A stretch of 64,000 nt of DNA from Capra hircus (GCF_001704415.2 NC_030811.1:2700501-2764500); one strand, 5' to 3'; counted from the first letter of the stretch, positions 22,281 to 34,600 are shown. Translations and numbers: made by a program. Notes: a model not told the origin generated them from the letters alone.

Positions 22281-24620
22281 CCGCCTGCCAGGACAGTCCA
22301 GGAGGAGTGGGGTCCCCGCACCCCTCTACAGGTTTAGGGGCTGCTGGGTTAGGGACACCTCCGCGGATCCCGACCATGTTCGTTTGGGGCCCCAAACTGT
22401 TCCCTTGAGCCTTCCAGAGCCCTGCAGAACCCTAGCAGAAAGTACCTAGCCTGCCCGAAACAGGGCCGTCCGCGGGGCTTGGAGGTGTGTGCATCCTTCC
22501 GGGACTGTGGGGAAAGGGGAGCCGATTTATTTTATTAAAGTTTTCCAGACACTCACTGAGGTGGATAGGTGACTGTCTCCCCTGCACCCTTGAGGAACTC
22601 AGGCCGCGCAGCTAGGGGCTGAATTTGAGCAAGACTTGGCCTCCAGAATTGCTCCTTTGCTGATGCCCTCAGGGACCCCTCACAACCGAGCCTGCTCGGC
22701 CGGGTCTCAGGCTGCTGGCCTGGGACATGACGATGACCTGTCCACCCTGCTGACTTCATCGTGGACTGAAGCCCAGATTCTGCAGAAGGAGAACCGTCCT
22801 AGCCTATGAGGTTCGCCCGGGGTGGGTCAGACAGGATGTGGGTGAGTGCAGTGGTCCTGACCATTCCCCTTGGAGCAGTGGGGCCCCCCTAAGACAGCAC
22901 TTTGCACCTTGGTAGCTTTCAATTATTGATGTCATCAGAGAATCTCAGTTGGGGAGTTTCAGAGCTGGGGTGGTTAGAGGGAGGGTGAGGTGGGGTCTTG
23001 TGGGTGAAGCCATCTAGACTCCAGGGTTTCGGTGTCTGTGACCAACAGGTTTTATTAAGTTCCTGCCATGGGTCCAATATTACACTTGGCACACTGTGGA
23101 GGGGGGGTGCAGGGTGATGGGGGGAAGCCCCCATGCTTGTTCCAGCTTCTGTGTTCCCAGAGGAGGTGCCCCCCACCCCCACGAGCCTCCTAGTCACAAC
23201 TGGACACAAACAGCCCCACCATCTGCCCGGAACCGCCCTGACAGGCCTGCCTGCGTCGCGCATCCGCGGCTTCTTCTCGTGTCTGGCCCGGTGAAGCGGC
23301 AGCTGCCCGGCTGCAGCGTTGCCTGTGCGTACCGGTGAGTGAGGGACTGGTGAGGGGCCGGTGTTTCTGGGAGATGTGTGAGCCTGTGCACAGGGCAATC
23401 ACTCTGCCGCCTTCCCGGAACACAGGCCCGGTCCATCGCCACGGGGTCTGAGCACAGCGCCACCTGGAGCACTCTCTCCAGGGAATGAGTCCTGCCTCCC
23501 TAGGGAGAGGGCCCCAGGGCAGATTTACCTCCCCTCCCCCACCCACTCTGCAAAGAAGTCCAGACCCTTGGGGACCATGCCCCTGGACCTGCAGAGCCTG
23601 TGTCTGGCCTGGGAGACAAGCGTGTCCCCTCTTGCACCAGGTACACAGGTGCGCCCTCTGTGGATGGAGAACGCCGGAGGTGGCGGTGGAGAATCTGGCA
23701 GCGGAGCGGAGGTGGAAGCCTAGCGCTGCTAGGGCTTTGCCTTGGGCAGGAACAGTCTGTCCACCCCGGAAGCGAGCGACTCCTAGGAGGCCAGTGGGGG
23801 CCTGGAGGAGCACAGCCCCGCCGGCTGCCGCTGCCGTAACGCTGACTGGTGGCGGGATGGCTCCCTCATGCACTTCATCCTCCTTGCACTTACGAGTGCA
23901 GCCCCCCAGTGAGCCAGGGAGAGAGGGCCTGTGCTCACTCTTCCCATTTTACAGGCAAGGAAACCGTGACTTGCCCCAGAGCCCCCCGCCTGGTAAGTGG
24001 GGGAGCCTAGGTTTGTGCCCAGCTTGGCCCTGTGCAGTGTCACCTCTTGCCGAGTGACCCCTGTCCCCAGGAGGAGCCCCACCTCCATCGGTGAGCAGGG
24101 GCAGGAGAAGTCCACTCGCCTGCTTGGCTGCCGGGAGCCGGCCTGTCACCCTCAGCCTCCCAGTGCTGTCTGGGAGGGCGGATGCCTCGAGTCTTCCCAG
24201 ACAAAGGGACACAGCTGGCCCCACCAGCCCAGTCACCCCCGCCGGGAGGGGTTCCACATGCCAACCCCGGCTCCTGCTCCCTCTCCTCCTCGCCTTTGAT
24301 CTGATGAGTCTTAATCCCTGCTGATGACCCGGCCTCTGTCCATCTGTTTCTGTCCACTCTCCAGGCAGCAGCGCTGGCCTCTTTGGGATTCTCTGGCCCG
24401 AACACCTGTTCCCACCGGCAACTCTTGTTCCCCAAACCTCCCCCCTTCCCACAGGGTGGCCCAGGCCCCGCCTCCCCAAGTAAATGTCCCTTAAACAGTC
24501 AAGAAAAAGTCAAGCATAGTTAATACACAGCAGAGAGGAGCCAGGCAGTGTTTTCAATAACAGATTGGATGATTTCCTCTGAAGTGGGTAAAATAATATT
24601 AAAAGTTAGGCACTTTCCTA
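22281..24620. other. Noncoding sequence, end of the SINE-free block
   Basis: No gene was recognised. One MIR relic lies near its right end. Confidence 0.5.
23938..24035 (-). repeat. MIR fragment, reverse
   Basis: 'cccattttacaggcaaggaa' is followed by 'tgacttgcccc' and 'tggtaagtggg'. This is the reverse complement of the MIR core and tail. Confidence 0.65.
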
Positions 24621-24627
24621 TGAGACT

Positions 24628-24764
24628 CTTGGAGAAGAAATGGCAACCCCCACCAGTATCCTTGCTTGGCAAATCCCGCAGACGGAGGAACCTGGCAGGC
24701 TACATCCATAGGGTTGCAAAGAGTCGGACACGACTGAGCAACTTCACTCACTCACTCACTCTAG
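24628..24764 (+). mobile_element. Bov-A SINE fragment (tRNA part missing)
   Basis: It starts inside the core (cttggagaagaaatggcaac) and ends with 'gtcggacacgactgagcaac', followed by a short (actc)n run. The tRNA-like head is absent. Confidence 0.88.
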
Positions 24765-24869
24765 AAAACTTAGGTCCCTGAGAAAACAAAGCATTTTGCT
24801 CTAGTTCATTTCAAGGCTTTCAACCTCAAAGTTGAAAACACCAGTGAAGACGTAAGAGGCTTCCAGGAC

Positions 24870-25060
24870 AGTGGCTGCCTGCATGGCTCTGGGGCCCAGC
24901 AGATGTGGTTTAGAGTCCTGCCCTGCTCCTCACTAGCTGTGTGGCCTTGCCTGAATCTCCCACCCTCTTGAGTCTTGTCTCCTGCAGTTAAGTGGGGCAG
25001 GAGCAGTGATCAGGGGTTGCTGCGAAATGCTTGGGGCTCAATGCCTGTCGTCACCGCTTT
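24870..25060 (+). repeat. MIR SINE
   Basis: The series 'ggtttagagtcctgcc', 'ctcactagctgtgtggcctt' and 'cagttaagtgggg' follows the MIR order on the plus strand. Confidence 0.65.
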
Positions 25061-25079
25061 CCTCTTGGACACTCTTTTA

Positions 25080-25220
25080 AAAAAAAATTGTCTTTACTTA
25101 TATTTGGCTGCACCAAGTCTTAGTGGAGGCATGTGGGATCTAGTTCCCTGACCAAGGATCGAACCCGGGACCCCGCCGTGGGAACATAGGGTCTCGGCCA
25201 CTGGACCACCAGGGAAGCCC
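25080..25220 (-). mobile_element. CHR-type SINE, reverse
   Basis: An A-rich run, then 'tttggctgcaccaagtctta', 'gttccctgaccaaggatcga' and 'ctggaccaccagggaagccc'. This is a complete reversed CHR element. Confidence 0.88.
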
Positions 25221-27089
25221 TCTTCCAGTCCTTGTGATCCAGCAGGCCTGGATGCCAGGGCCAGGCGCAGGCAGGGCAGGAGAGGTTGGAGGGAGAGGTG
25301 GGCCTGGGCGGAGCAGGGGCAGGCAGAGGACGCAGGATGGGTCCCCTTACCGGCTGGCGGGACAGCTGCACCCCACTTGCCTGGGAAACAAAACTGCACT
25401 TCCATTCAGATTCCAGGTTTCAAAGTCAGAGGCTGCCCGAGATGGAAAGAACCTTGGTGAGTCGGGGAGAGGACCTATTGCCAGCGAGTTCTCCTTCAGC
25501 CTGGTCCACGAAGTTGGACGAGCCCTCCTGTGTCTGAAACCTCCGGGCTGGAATCTGGACCTCTGATTGGAGGGGAATCTGGCTGGCTCAGATTTCCCCT
25601 TCGTGGCCTTTTTCTGGAAGCCCAGGAGGAGGCGCTGGTGAGCAGCGCAGCATGTCGGGCACAGCCGGGCCGGGGGAGGGGGACGGGCCCAAGGAACACC
25701 TCCCATGGCCCTGCTCTCCCCTCTGGAGCCTGTGTCGTCTCTTTCGTGTAAAAGAAATGAAAACCCTCGGTCACGTTCACCAAGCCTCCCACGACCTTTG
25801 CTGGAAAAAAAAAAAAAACCTACCCTGACGACAGCAACTGCAGCCAGATGGGAAATTACAGTTAAATTAAAAGGGGCCGCTCTCGCTGTGCAGAGGAGGC
25901 TGTGCGGGGCTGGGGGCTGGCCAGGGTAGGGGGAGCCTTCGAAGTTGGGGGCTGAGCGTTTGTGCACCTTGCAGGTGGACCAATGGATTGTCATTCAGCC
26001 AAATCAGTCCCTCGAGAGGGTGCCCAGCGTGAGAAGCTGGGCAGACGCTGACGTCTGGCCGTCAGGGGCAGGAGGACTGCTTCCGGGGGCAGTGTTGTCC
26101 CTGCCCCACGACCACAGCCTGAGCCCCGAAGTGCCCCGCCCCTCCGCCCTCTCCCCCACGGACGTCCCGAAGCCCAGCGCCGGAGCACTGCTTCAGCATC
26201 CCACGAGGGTGTTGAAACCCAAACACGGTCTATTTACATAGTGTCTCTTGAGGTCTCGGAGGTGCCCCTGGGGGTCCCCAGAGCACCTGGGGGCTTCCCG
26301 CACGCAGCTGCCACACTTCCAGCGAAGCCTGGGAAATTGTGCTTCCTGAGGGCAGGGCCCCCGTCAGTCTCGTCGGACGATGGGCCGACAAGGCGTGAAG
26401 CTCCCACGTCCCTGGAGAAGCGCCGGTGACATGTCAGCCCCTGTGCCGTCTGCACGTGGAGTGCTTGTTTGTAACCAGTGGCGACAGCCGGGGTAGATGC
26501 GGTCTTAGCTGGAGACTCCCGCGCCTTCTCGTGCTTCGGCATCTGGAGCTTCTGAGGGGCTGTGGGAGCGCGTCTGCGGGACTCTCCTCGCCTGCTGGAG
26601 ACCTTGACGGTGAGCGCCCACGTCTTGCTGATTTAGGTGCTGAATCCGTTCCAAGGCACCCGGAGAAAGCAGACCATTAGGATGAACCGAAAAGACCAGA
26701 AGAGGCGGGGGGAAATGGGCCATCTGCTGGCCTCCCTGGCTCCAGAAGGCGGTGGCCGCTTTCTCCTGCAATGCTGCTATGGGCGTAGGGCTGGGTGCTG
26801 CAGGCTGTGGGGTACTTCTGTCCTGTCGGGAGTCCAGTGAGTGGACTCCAGGCAGCTTTGCCACAGTGTCTGTGGACAGTTGTGATCCGGTGGGGCTCTG
26901 GCCCCTGGAGGTTGGGAGGTGCCGGGGGAGGACCACCAGCCTCCTTGCAGTGGCCGGCTCACTCCCCTACTGCTGTGTCTTCATTCTGCAAACACCCACT
27001 GGCTGGAGCTGAACTGCCGGCCACATCCAGAGACTAGAAATGCATCTGAAGTGGAGGATCAGAGGAGGTATGAGCACTGGGAGGGGACA
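25221..27089. other. Intergenic sequence, no gene recognised
   Basis: Unique sequence with an A-run at about 25,806. The open frames have no recognisable domain. Confidence 0.5.
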
Positions 27090-27276
27090 GGCTCGGGGTG
27101 CTGGGACGGGCTCGGGGTGCTGGGACAAGCTTGGGGTGCTGGGACGGGCTCGCGGTGCTGGGGACAGGCTCAGGGTGCTGTGACAGGCTCGGGGTGCTGG
27201 GGATAGGCTCGGGGGTGCTGGGATGGGCTCAGCGTGCTGGGACAGGCTCAGGGTGCTGGGCCGGGGCTCGGGGTGC
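27090..27276. repeat. 19-20 bp minisatellite, about 9-10 units
   Basis: The unit is of the form ggctcggggtgctgggac with single-base variants and 18-20 bp spacing. The apparent glycine-rich protein frames over it are only translations of the repeat. Confidence 0.93.
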
Positions 27277-30200
27277 ACCCTGAATTCACCGACTGGTGCC
27301 CTTACAAAAAGAACAGAGGATTCAGGGAGGCCCCCAGAGGACGCAGCCTCTGGGCACTGTGTGGGCAGAGGCTGGGGCGGCTCATCCAAGCTGAGGAAGC
27401 CAATGACGCAGCACCCCCAGGAGCTGGAGGAGGCCTGGCAGGTTTCAGGGGCACGTGGCCCTCCCACCCCTTGACCCTGCACTTCTAGCCTGCAGCCGTG
27501 GAGAGCACGTTATTGCTGTTTCAGGCGCCCGGCCCGTGGGGCTTGGCTCCAGGAAACCCTGGGCGAGGCTGAAACGCCCTGCAGGAGAGGACAAGATGGG
27601 TGGCTGGCAGGCGGCCTCAAGGCCAGGGGCTAGGGGTCCCTCCCACTGGCCGTGACGGCACTGTGGTCTGGTGCCCACTGATGCCCTGTGTGCCCGTGAT
27701 GGGTGAGCCAGGCCCTCGGGGCTTCAGGGTGTGATCTGAGCACCCTGAAAGCCCTCTGCCTTTTCCTTCTGGCCCTGCCCCCCCAGGCCCCACCTGAAGC
27801 TCCCGCCCAGCCTGCGTGGTGTCCCTGGCCATGTCGTGGTGTGGCAGAGCCCGCAGGAGACTTGACATTGCTGCCCGCTGCCCATCAGCCCCCCAGCATT
27901 CCATGGGCTTTTGCTTAGAGCAGGCAGGAGCTGGTGCTGCATGACCTTGAAAGGGGGACACAGCTTTGTGATATGCCAGGCACCCTTCTGGGGGGCAGGT
28001 GGGATCTGGCTGCACGTCTGTTAGGAAATATGTGGATGAGACCAGGTGACATCCAGGCAGAGAAGAGGGCCCGGTCCCCCCACTGCTGCACTGCAGGGGT
28101 TGGGACGTGAGGGCTGGGGGAAGGGTGGGCCCGTGTATAAGCCCAGGATGCATTCAGGATGGCCCACCGCTCCAGCCACGGCCCTCAGCCTCCTTCCTTC
28201 CTTCCTCCCACGTCACGACTTGCTGTCTGCTTCCTTTTTTTTCCAAAGCATGCATGTCTTTGTCTGCCGTGTGGCTCCAGGCCTGCAGCGTCTCCATCAA
28301 AATGATTGAAACTGTCACTCAGAGCCGATGTTCACTTAGGCCTCCCTGCGCCCAATTACCCTCGCGGTGAGGCGCCTCCTTGGGATCCCTGGGAACTTCC
28401 TGCAGAGATCGGACTTCTGTGCCAGTGTTTGCCAAACAATGTCCCTTGGAACACCAGTTTCTCCAGGTGTTGATGCTATTTGTCCTGCAGAAGGGAAGGG
28501 GGAGGTTTCCAAGGAAGAAGCGGTCAGGGTCTCCTCCTGTACGCATAGTAAAGGCTCTGAGAAGGCTGGAGGTGAACACGCCCATGTGATTTTATGTAAA
28601 CAGACAGGCATCTTCCCTGGCATCTTTCCCCAGGGAGCAATACTGAAATCTCCACGTCTGCAACTGTCTGGGAGAATCCTGTTTCGCAATGTGGATGGGA
28701 AATGGTCTGAGCAAATCAGACGGGCATATAATCTCTGTTTTGTGACCTTGTAACCGAGCAGCTCTGCCCACCGGGAGGTTTGGAGGGCTGTCGTCTGGGC
28801 TGATCCTGGGGGAAATGATGGAGCAGAGTTGGTTTGTCTCCACGGCCTGTGGGCTTCACTTTTTGTCCACTTCTTCCCTGTAAGTGTCCGCAGTCCTTGA
28901 CCTGCTCATATCCCCTGTGGTGTGATTCTGCCGGTGTTTCCGCTCTCTGAAATCACCTTTCATGACCAGAATGGAAAGCTTGTTTATACTAATGTGTAAA
29001 TGACTAGCCCATTGATAGTGCTTAACTTTGGTGTGGGCAGGCGGCTTTGTGCACACCACCCAGAGGCCCTGGGCTGTTTGCCTCACAACAGAGGACCACT
29101 CCCTCCCCTGTCCCCCTGTGTCTTGGGGACACCAAAGATTGTCCGGCCCAGCCCAGCAGTATGACCTGGGTCTCAGCTACGTGCCACTGCCGTCGGAGGA
29201 GGGGTGAGGGGGTGGGGATCCAGTGTGTCCACCTACAAGCTTCCCTCCCTCTCCCCAGCTGCCCTTGGGGTTTCCAAGGCAGCTTCCAAGCCCACCATCT
29301 GGAGTTTGGGAGCAGGAAGGCTTTTCCTTCCTGAGTCACAAGGTCAAGTGCAGATGGGCCTTCGTCTCTCTTTCCTCAGCTGTTTCCCGCGGTGTGGGGA
29401 TCACCCAGCGGCCCGCGCACGTTCCTCCTCGGTGTGGTGGAGACAGGGACCGTCTCCGTGGACACAGCCTCTCTCCCGTGGACAGTAGACTCGCTCTCCT
29501 GTTTGTCAGGGGCTCAGCTGCTCACAGGGGCCTGGCTCTGGTGCCCCCTCAGCTGGGTGAGGGCAGGAGGCTGTGTGGCAGGTGGGCACCAGGTGTGCCC
29601 TGCCCACTTTCCACCCTCCTGTGGCTGGCGTGTGCCCCATACACTGGGGGTGGCAGTGACCCTAGGATGTATCAGGGCGGCACCTGCTGTGGGCTCCTCG
29701 AGGGGCAGAAGCACCAGCCCCTCACCCCTGCATCACACCACCACACTTGGGAGACAAACAGTCTCCAACTAAACCCTCAGGAGAGCATCCAGGGAATGCT
29801 CCCCTGAATCAGCGTGGCCAACATCCTGGTAATCTCTCCTGGGTGTCTGTCACACCTTGGTGGGGGGCTCAGGGTTTCCAGCTGGGGGCAAAAGGTCTAA
29901 ACAGTGGTGTTTGCAGGGGGAGGGCGATGGCGCACGAAAGATGGGGGCAGGCGGGGTGCCTACCACAGGTGTCCCTAAATTCGGGTGGCGTGTCTTTGCG
30001 TCTGTGCCTCTGAGGCTGAGGATGGTGGATAAAGGGGGTGTTGGAGGCCTGCCTTCCCAGTAGGAGAGGAAGCTGGAGGGGGGGCGCGCCCTGGGTTCCA
30101 GCCTGGGCACTCAGACAGGAGCAAGTGACCCTTTGTGGTTCCTGCCCTTCTGTCCTGCTCTCATTACCGACCCTCCTGAGCCGGTCCCCAGCCCAGGGTC

Positions 30201-30360
30201 TCCTACCCCGTGTCATTAGAGCCGGTAGAACGAGACGGAGCTCAGTCAGCAGCGGAGGAGAGCTCCGTCCTCTGATGGAAGGGCCGGAGGCGCCAGTCAG
30301 GCTCCAGGGCACTCGCTCTCCCGCCAGGCATTGGACAGGCGGCCTTATCGGGTCTGCTCA
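27277..30360. other. Intergenic sequence, no gene recognised
   Basis: No young repeat and no credible gene. A PBX/MEIS-like composite (tgattgaaactgtcac) lies at about 28,303-28,318. Confidence 0.5.
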
Positions 30361-30578
30361 GGGATCCCCTGGGGGCTCAGACGGTAAAGAATCTGCTTGT
30401 AATGCAGCAGGCCTGGGTTCAGTCTCTGGGTCGGGAAGATCCCATGGAAAGGGGGGTGGCAACCCACTCCAGCTTTCTTGCCTGGAGAATCCCGTGGACA
30501 GAGGACCCTGGTGGGCGTCAGCCCGTGGGGTCGCAAAGAATCGGATAGAACTGAGCGACTGACACTTTCACTTTCAGG
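30361..30578 (+). mobile_element. Bov-tA SINE, forward, full length
   Basis: It runs from 'ggatcccctgggggctcaga' through the tRNA-like head and Bov-A core to the 'gagcgactgacactttcact' end. All expected parts are present. Confidence 0.93.
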
Positions 30579-31189
30579 GGCAGGGGGCGGGGCTCTCGGG
30601 GGCGGGGCTCCTGCTCCAGATGGCATTGCCGCACCCAGCGCCTCTGCACACGGCCCTCTGCCGCCGCCATCTCCGGGGCCGTGTGCAGTGTGTCTGCACA
30701 CGGCCCTGAGTGAGGTGCCCCACGCAGCCATTTCTTAGCAGAAACTCTGATCTGAAGGGCGGGGTGAGGGGCGAGGCCTCTGCATGCGGCCCGCTGTGAG
30801 CAAGTGGAATAACAGGAAACACCAGGAAGAAAATGTGTCTATATATAAACACACATATACGTAAAAAGATTATTTTTATTACCCAGATTCTATATGTATC
30901 CCTCAGGCGTTGATAATGGGCTCTGCTGGTGACGAAGCTGCAAGGGTGCAAGACGAAGCCTGTGAGGGGAGGCTGCGTGTGCAGGCCCGTGTGTGTTCAC
31001 GTGCACGTGTGTGTACGCATGCATGTGTTCTGACTGGGCCTTCCTACATCAGCAGAGAGAAGCTTTAGTTCCCCAAGAGAAGCCGTGGGTTCGGCGGGCC
31101 TGCAAAGAGGCTCTCATAAAGTCTGGGCTGGTTTGTGGATGTCGGCAGACCTGGGTGGGCGGGTGGACGGGGCCGGAGGGGCGGGAGTA

Positions 31190-31395
31190 ATTGGCCCCAT
31201 GAAAGATGCTAGTCATTGGCTCTCCCTGTGAGGAGCGGCCGCGAACGCCCCGTGGATCATAATACGGAGGGAATGAATTTTAAAAATTTATGCTTCCCGT
31301 GTTCTTCTCTTCATCACGTAGTCTTTTAAATACATCCTCAGCAGGCAATCTGAAATATTTAAGAGGATCATTCTTGATTAAAATCTAATAAAAGG
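31190..31395. promoter_or_regulatory. Conserved-element-like AT-rich patch
   Basis: Contains 'gtaattgg', 'agtcattggc', 'tttaaaaatttatg' and 'gattaaaatctaataaaagg' in a low-repeat setting. The call rests on motif texture only. Confidence 0.3.
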
Positions 31396-31994
31396 TGGGG
31401 GTCGCCTTCCACCACCGCGTTACCCGAGGCGGGGGTGGGGGGCTCCCACGTGGCCCCCCACTTGTGCTCATCTCTTCAAAGCAGCCCGCTCCCCAGGTCC
31501 ATCACTTGAGTCAGGATGCCGGGCGCGCCCCTTCACTTGGGAGGTCTGTACTGGGCCCCAGGACGGGGTCCCGTTTCCCGGGGTCCCCCTCTGTCTGACC
31601 TGTGAGTGGCTGGTGAGATCAGGCCACCAGGCGGTTTGGGTGGTGGTCTCTGGGGTCCACTGTGCCCAGCCTGGCTGCGGTCTACTTCCTGGACCCAATG
31701 CAGAGGCACCTTGAACGCCCGGGGCCCTTTCCGAAGGTCGGCAATCAGACCTGCGCCTGGACACCTAGCATCTGCAGGCGAGACTGCCCACGCGCAGGAG
31801 AAAATCATTTTTGTCGCTTCCTTTGAGACGGAGCCTGCGTTTGTGTCTACATGAAGCGCTCTTTCAAGTAACATCCTGTAGTGTCTTGTCCAGCGGCTTC
31901 ACTGCGCTGATATCTTGGTGGTGGGAGGCTCTGCTATTTCGCTGCTTTGAAATTGTGAAAAGCACTTGGACTGACTGGTACCTCCCAGGGCCCA

Positions 31995-32125
31995 AGAGAG
32001 CCCTTGCAGCCTGAAAAATGGAACAGAGACAGATTAAATGATAATATTGCACCTGCTCCGATCTGCAATTTAGACTCTTAATGAGAAAACAATGAATGGT
32101 TCGCCTTTCTGCTGTGTTGGAAGTG
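31995..32125. promoter_or_regulatory. Conserved-element-like patch with SOX, E-box and homeodomain sites
   Basis: Within about 110 bases are 'agattaaatgataatattgc', 'cacctgc' (E-box), 'cttaatgag' (LIM-homeodomain-like) and 'aaacaatgaatgg' (SOX-like). No coding potential or repeat signature is visible. Confidence 0.35.
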
Positions 32126-33915
32126 CTCATCACAGTTGTTCAGGTTAGAGAGAAGACCCCTCTCCTTCCCCAGCCTTTGCGGTGTGGGCCCCATGTGGAC
32201 GGTTCCCCCACCCCCAGGGTCAGGGCACTCCCTGGGTCTGGCGGGGCGTCTGAATCCCTGTAGAGAACAGCAGAGGAGCTGCCTCCTGGAAATACTGGCC
32301 CAGAAGCTTGGTGTCCACCCACGAGCCCCGGAGAGCTCTCAGCATCCACTCGATGGCAGGCGATCCGGAGAGCGAGGCAGTCTGCAGTGCACCCCAGGTG
32401 CGGCCCATGTTCTAGAAGATTCTAAGAGGAGGAAAGGGCTCTGGGGGCAGGGGCTGATCTCTGCCACAGCCTCCAAGGAGCTGCTACTGTCCAACAGCCG
32501 CTCCTGAGGGGACGTCCCCCCCTGCTTGTCACACCCCAACACCAGGGTTCGGTGAGCTTCCCTTGGACCAGGGTCCCATTGGAAAGGGCTGAAGGGAGCT
32601 TGTCCCTGCCCATGGGCAGCTGACCCTTTGCTGGCAGGAGGAGAGGCACCCAGGACAGGCTCCTGGGGCCTGTAGACAGCATTTGGGGACCCTGTGCCTT
32701 TCCCAGAGAGCTCTGTCTGTGTTCTCAGGGGCTTCCGTGGACCCTAGTGGGTGAGAGCCACCATTACCCGTCAGGCTTGGCCAGGTTCCATCATCCCCCT
32801 GCTCCCGGTCTGTCCTTGGCTGCAAAGGGCAAAGCTGTGCAGTGACACGGCAGCGACGTGAGCGGAAAGCCAAGCTGGAGCCTGAGGGGACCGGGCAGGC
32901 GTCATGACCCCCTCCCCTCCGGCACTGCGGGAACCCCTCCCCAGTTGTTGGTGTGCGGGAAGAATTCCCATCCTTTTCTCTGTGTTTCCACCTTACTAAT
33001 ATGATCTCCAGCTGTTTGCCTCCATGAAGGAAAAACAAGTTCATTTTCCTTCATTAATGTGCCTGCTTCCAGAGCGACTCATTTAGGATTCATTCTGGCA
33101 GAGGCTGCAGCATCTGTTACCGTTTTTACCTGGGCCCCATGGGCAAAGGTTCTTACCTTGCCGGCTTCAGAGGGTCGTGCACAAGTGTCTACTCTCTCCT
33201 CCCTGAGTGTCGACAGCAGGCAGGAGCCGCTGGGAATTAACGGAGGCCCCCTTCCCCCGCCAGGTCAAACAGCCGGATTTGGCAGCCCCGGACACCTGAA
33301 GGCAGGTGTGCACCCCTGGCGGGGGCTCTGGTGCCCCTTCCCGTCATTACTGAATCGTGATGATGCCCACTGCTCTGATTCCCCCCGACTGAGTCCTCAA
33401 CGCGGGGCTTAGGTGAGAATTCACTTCCCTCCTGGGACTCGGGGGTGCCCGGACGCTCCCTGCGGCGCTCCTGCAGACCTTAGTAACCCATTGAAGGGAG
33501 TCAGTTTGCAGCATGGTGTGGCAGCTGGTTAAAACCTGGCAGGCTGTGAGTTGGTGGGATTGCGGTCTGGGTGGATCCGGTGTTTCTTTCTGCTGCATAA
33601 AGAACTTGACTTTCTGCTGGTTTATGTTTTGGCTGCTGACGTGTCATCCTTTTCTCAAACTGTCGTTTTCAACAATCTGGCAAGCCAAGCCCCAGCCCCA
33701 GCCCCTGTAACCTCAGTGAGTAAATTGCCAAGAGCTCCATCCAGTTTGCGTGCAGCTTAAGAAACAGAATAGGATATATACATTTTCTTTTCAGCATCAA
33801 ATTCCCATTGAGATTTGCCTTTAAAAAAGTACCTCTAAGCCTCCAGTTGGTCTTTGATGAGGAGTGGGCTGGGTCGGGGGTGCGGGGGATGCGGGGGAGG
33901 ACGCAGGTGCCGCAG

Positions 33916-33934
33916 TGGCCACTAGGGGGCCCCA
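33916..33934 (+). promoter_or_regulatory. CTCF-like binding motif
   Basis: tggccactagggggcccca agrees with the CTCF consensus TGGCCACCAGGGGGCGC apart from the C-to-T at the seventh position and the G-to-C near the end. Confidence 0.6.
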
Positions 33935-34317
33935 GCACCGCCCAGCGGGAATCTCCACATTATCCGAGACGAACCCTGCGCCTCCACCCGCGGCCTTGCA
34001 GCCAGCGACCAGGGGTCCGCGGGGATCCTGGGGGATGTGTCTGTGGAGGTGACCGGGTTCCAGGCTGGGTGCAGGGGTGTGAAGTGATGGAGGTGGTCTT
34101 TGACAGGAACCCCTTTCTCCTCAAATGCAGCCCCCCAGGGGTCCGGGAAAACCCACCCTCCACGGAGCTCGCTGACCACGGACAAAACAGGGTCACTCCC
34201 GGGGGCAGCCGCGGACAGGTCTGAGAAGCAGAGACAGGCCCTGCCCGGACAGGCCTGCAGCAGTGGGAAGTAGTTTCCCGGGAGGTGGGTCCCGGGTCAT
34301 CAGAAATCTACGTGGGC

Positions 34318-34600
34318 TTGGTAGGAGACGGGGAGGGGAGGAGGGGACGGGGAGGGGAGGAGGGGACGGGGGGGGGAGGGACGGGGGGGGACGGGGGGGG
34401 GACGGGGGGGGACGGGGGGGACGGGGGGGGACGAGGGGGGGAGGAGGGGACGAGGGGGGGACGGGGAGGGGACGAGGGGACGAGGGGGGGAGACGGAGAG
34501 GGGAGGGGGGACGGGGGGGGGGAGACGGGGGGGGGGGGAGACGAGGTGGGGGGAGACGGGGTGGGGTGGGGTGGGGTGGGGCGGGGGGGCCAGGGAAGGG
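34318..34600 (+). repeat. G-rich minisatellite with runs of G separated by ac/ag
   Basis: About 280 bases built almost only from G-runs of 4-10 separated by 'ac', 'a' or 'acga'. It passes into (ggggt)n near 34,558. The translated proline/serine-arginine or glycine frames on either strand are compositional artefacts. Guanine runs this dense can form G-quadruplexes and are error-prone in assemblies. Confidence 0.93.

Larger units (their letters stand above)
30579..34317. other. Noncoding sequence with conserved-element-like patches
   Basis: No SINE or BovB was found over 3.7 kb, and no gene was recognised. Two AT-rich patches (31,190-31,395 and 31,995-32,125) and a CTCF-like site are annotated separately. 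A direct duplication of 'tctgcacacggccct' occurs near 30,642 and 30,692. Confidence 0.5.
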
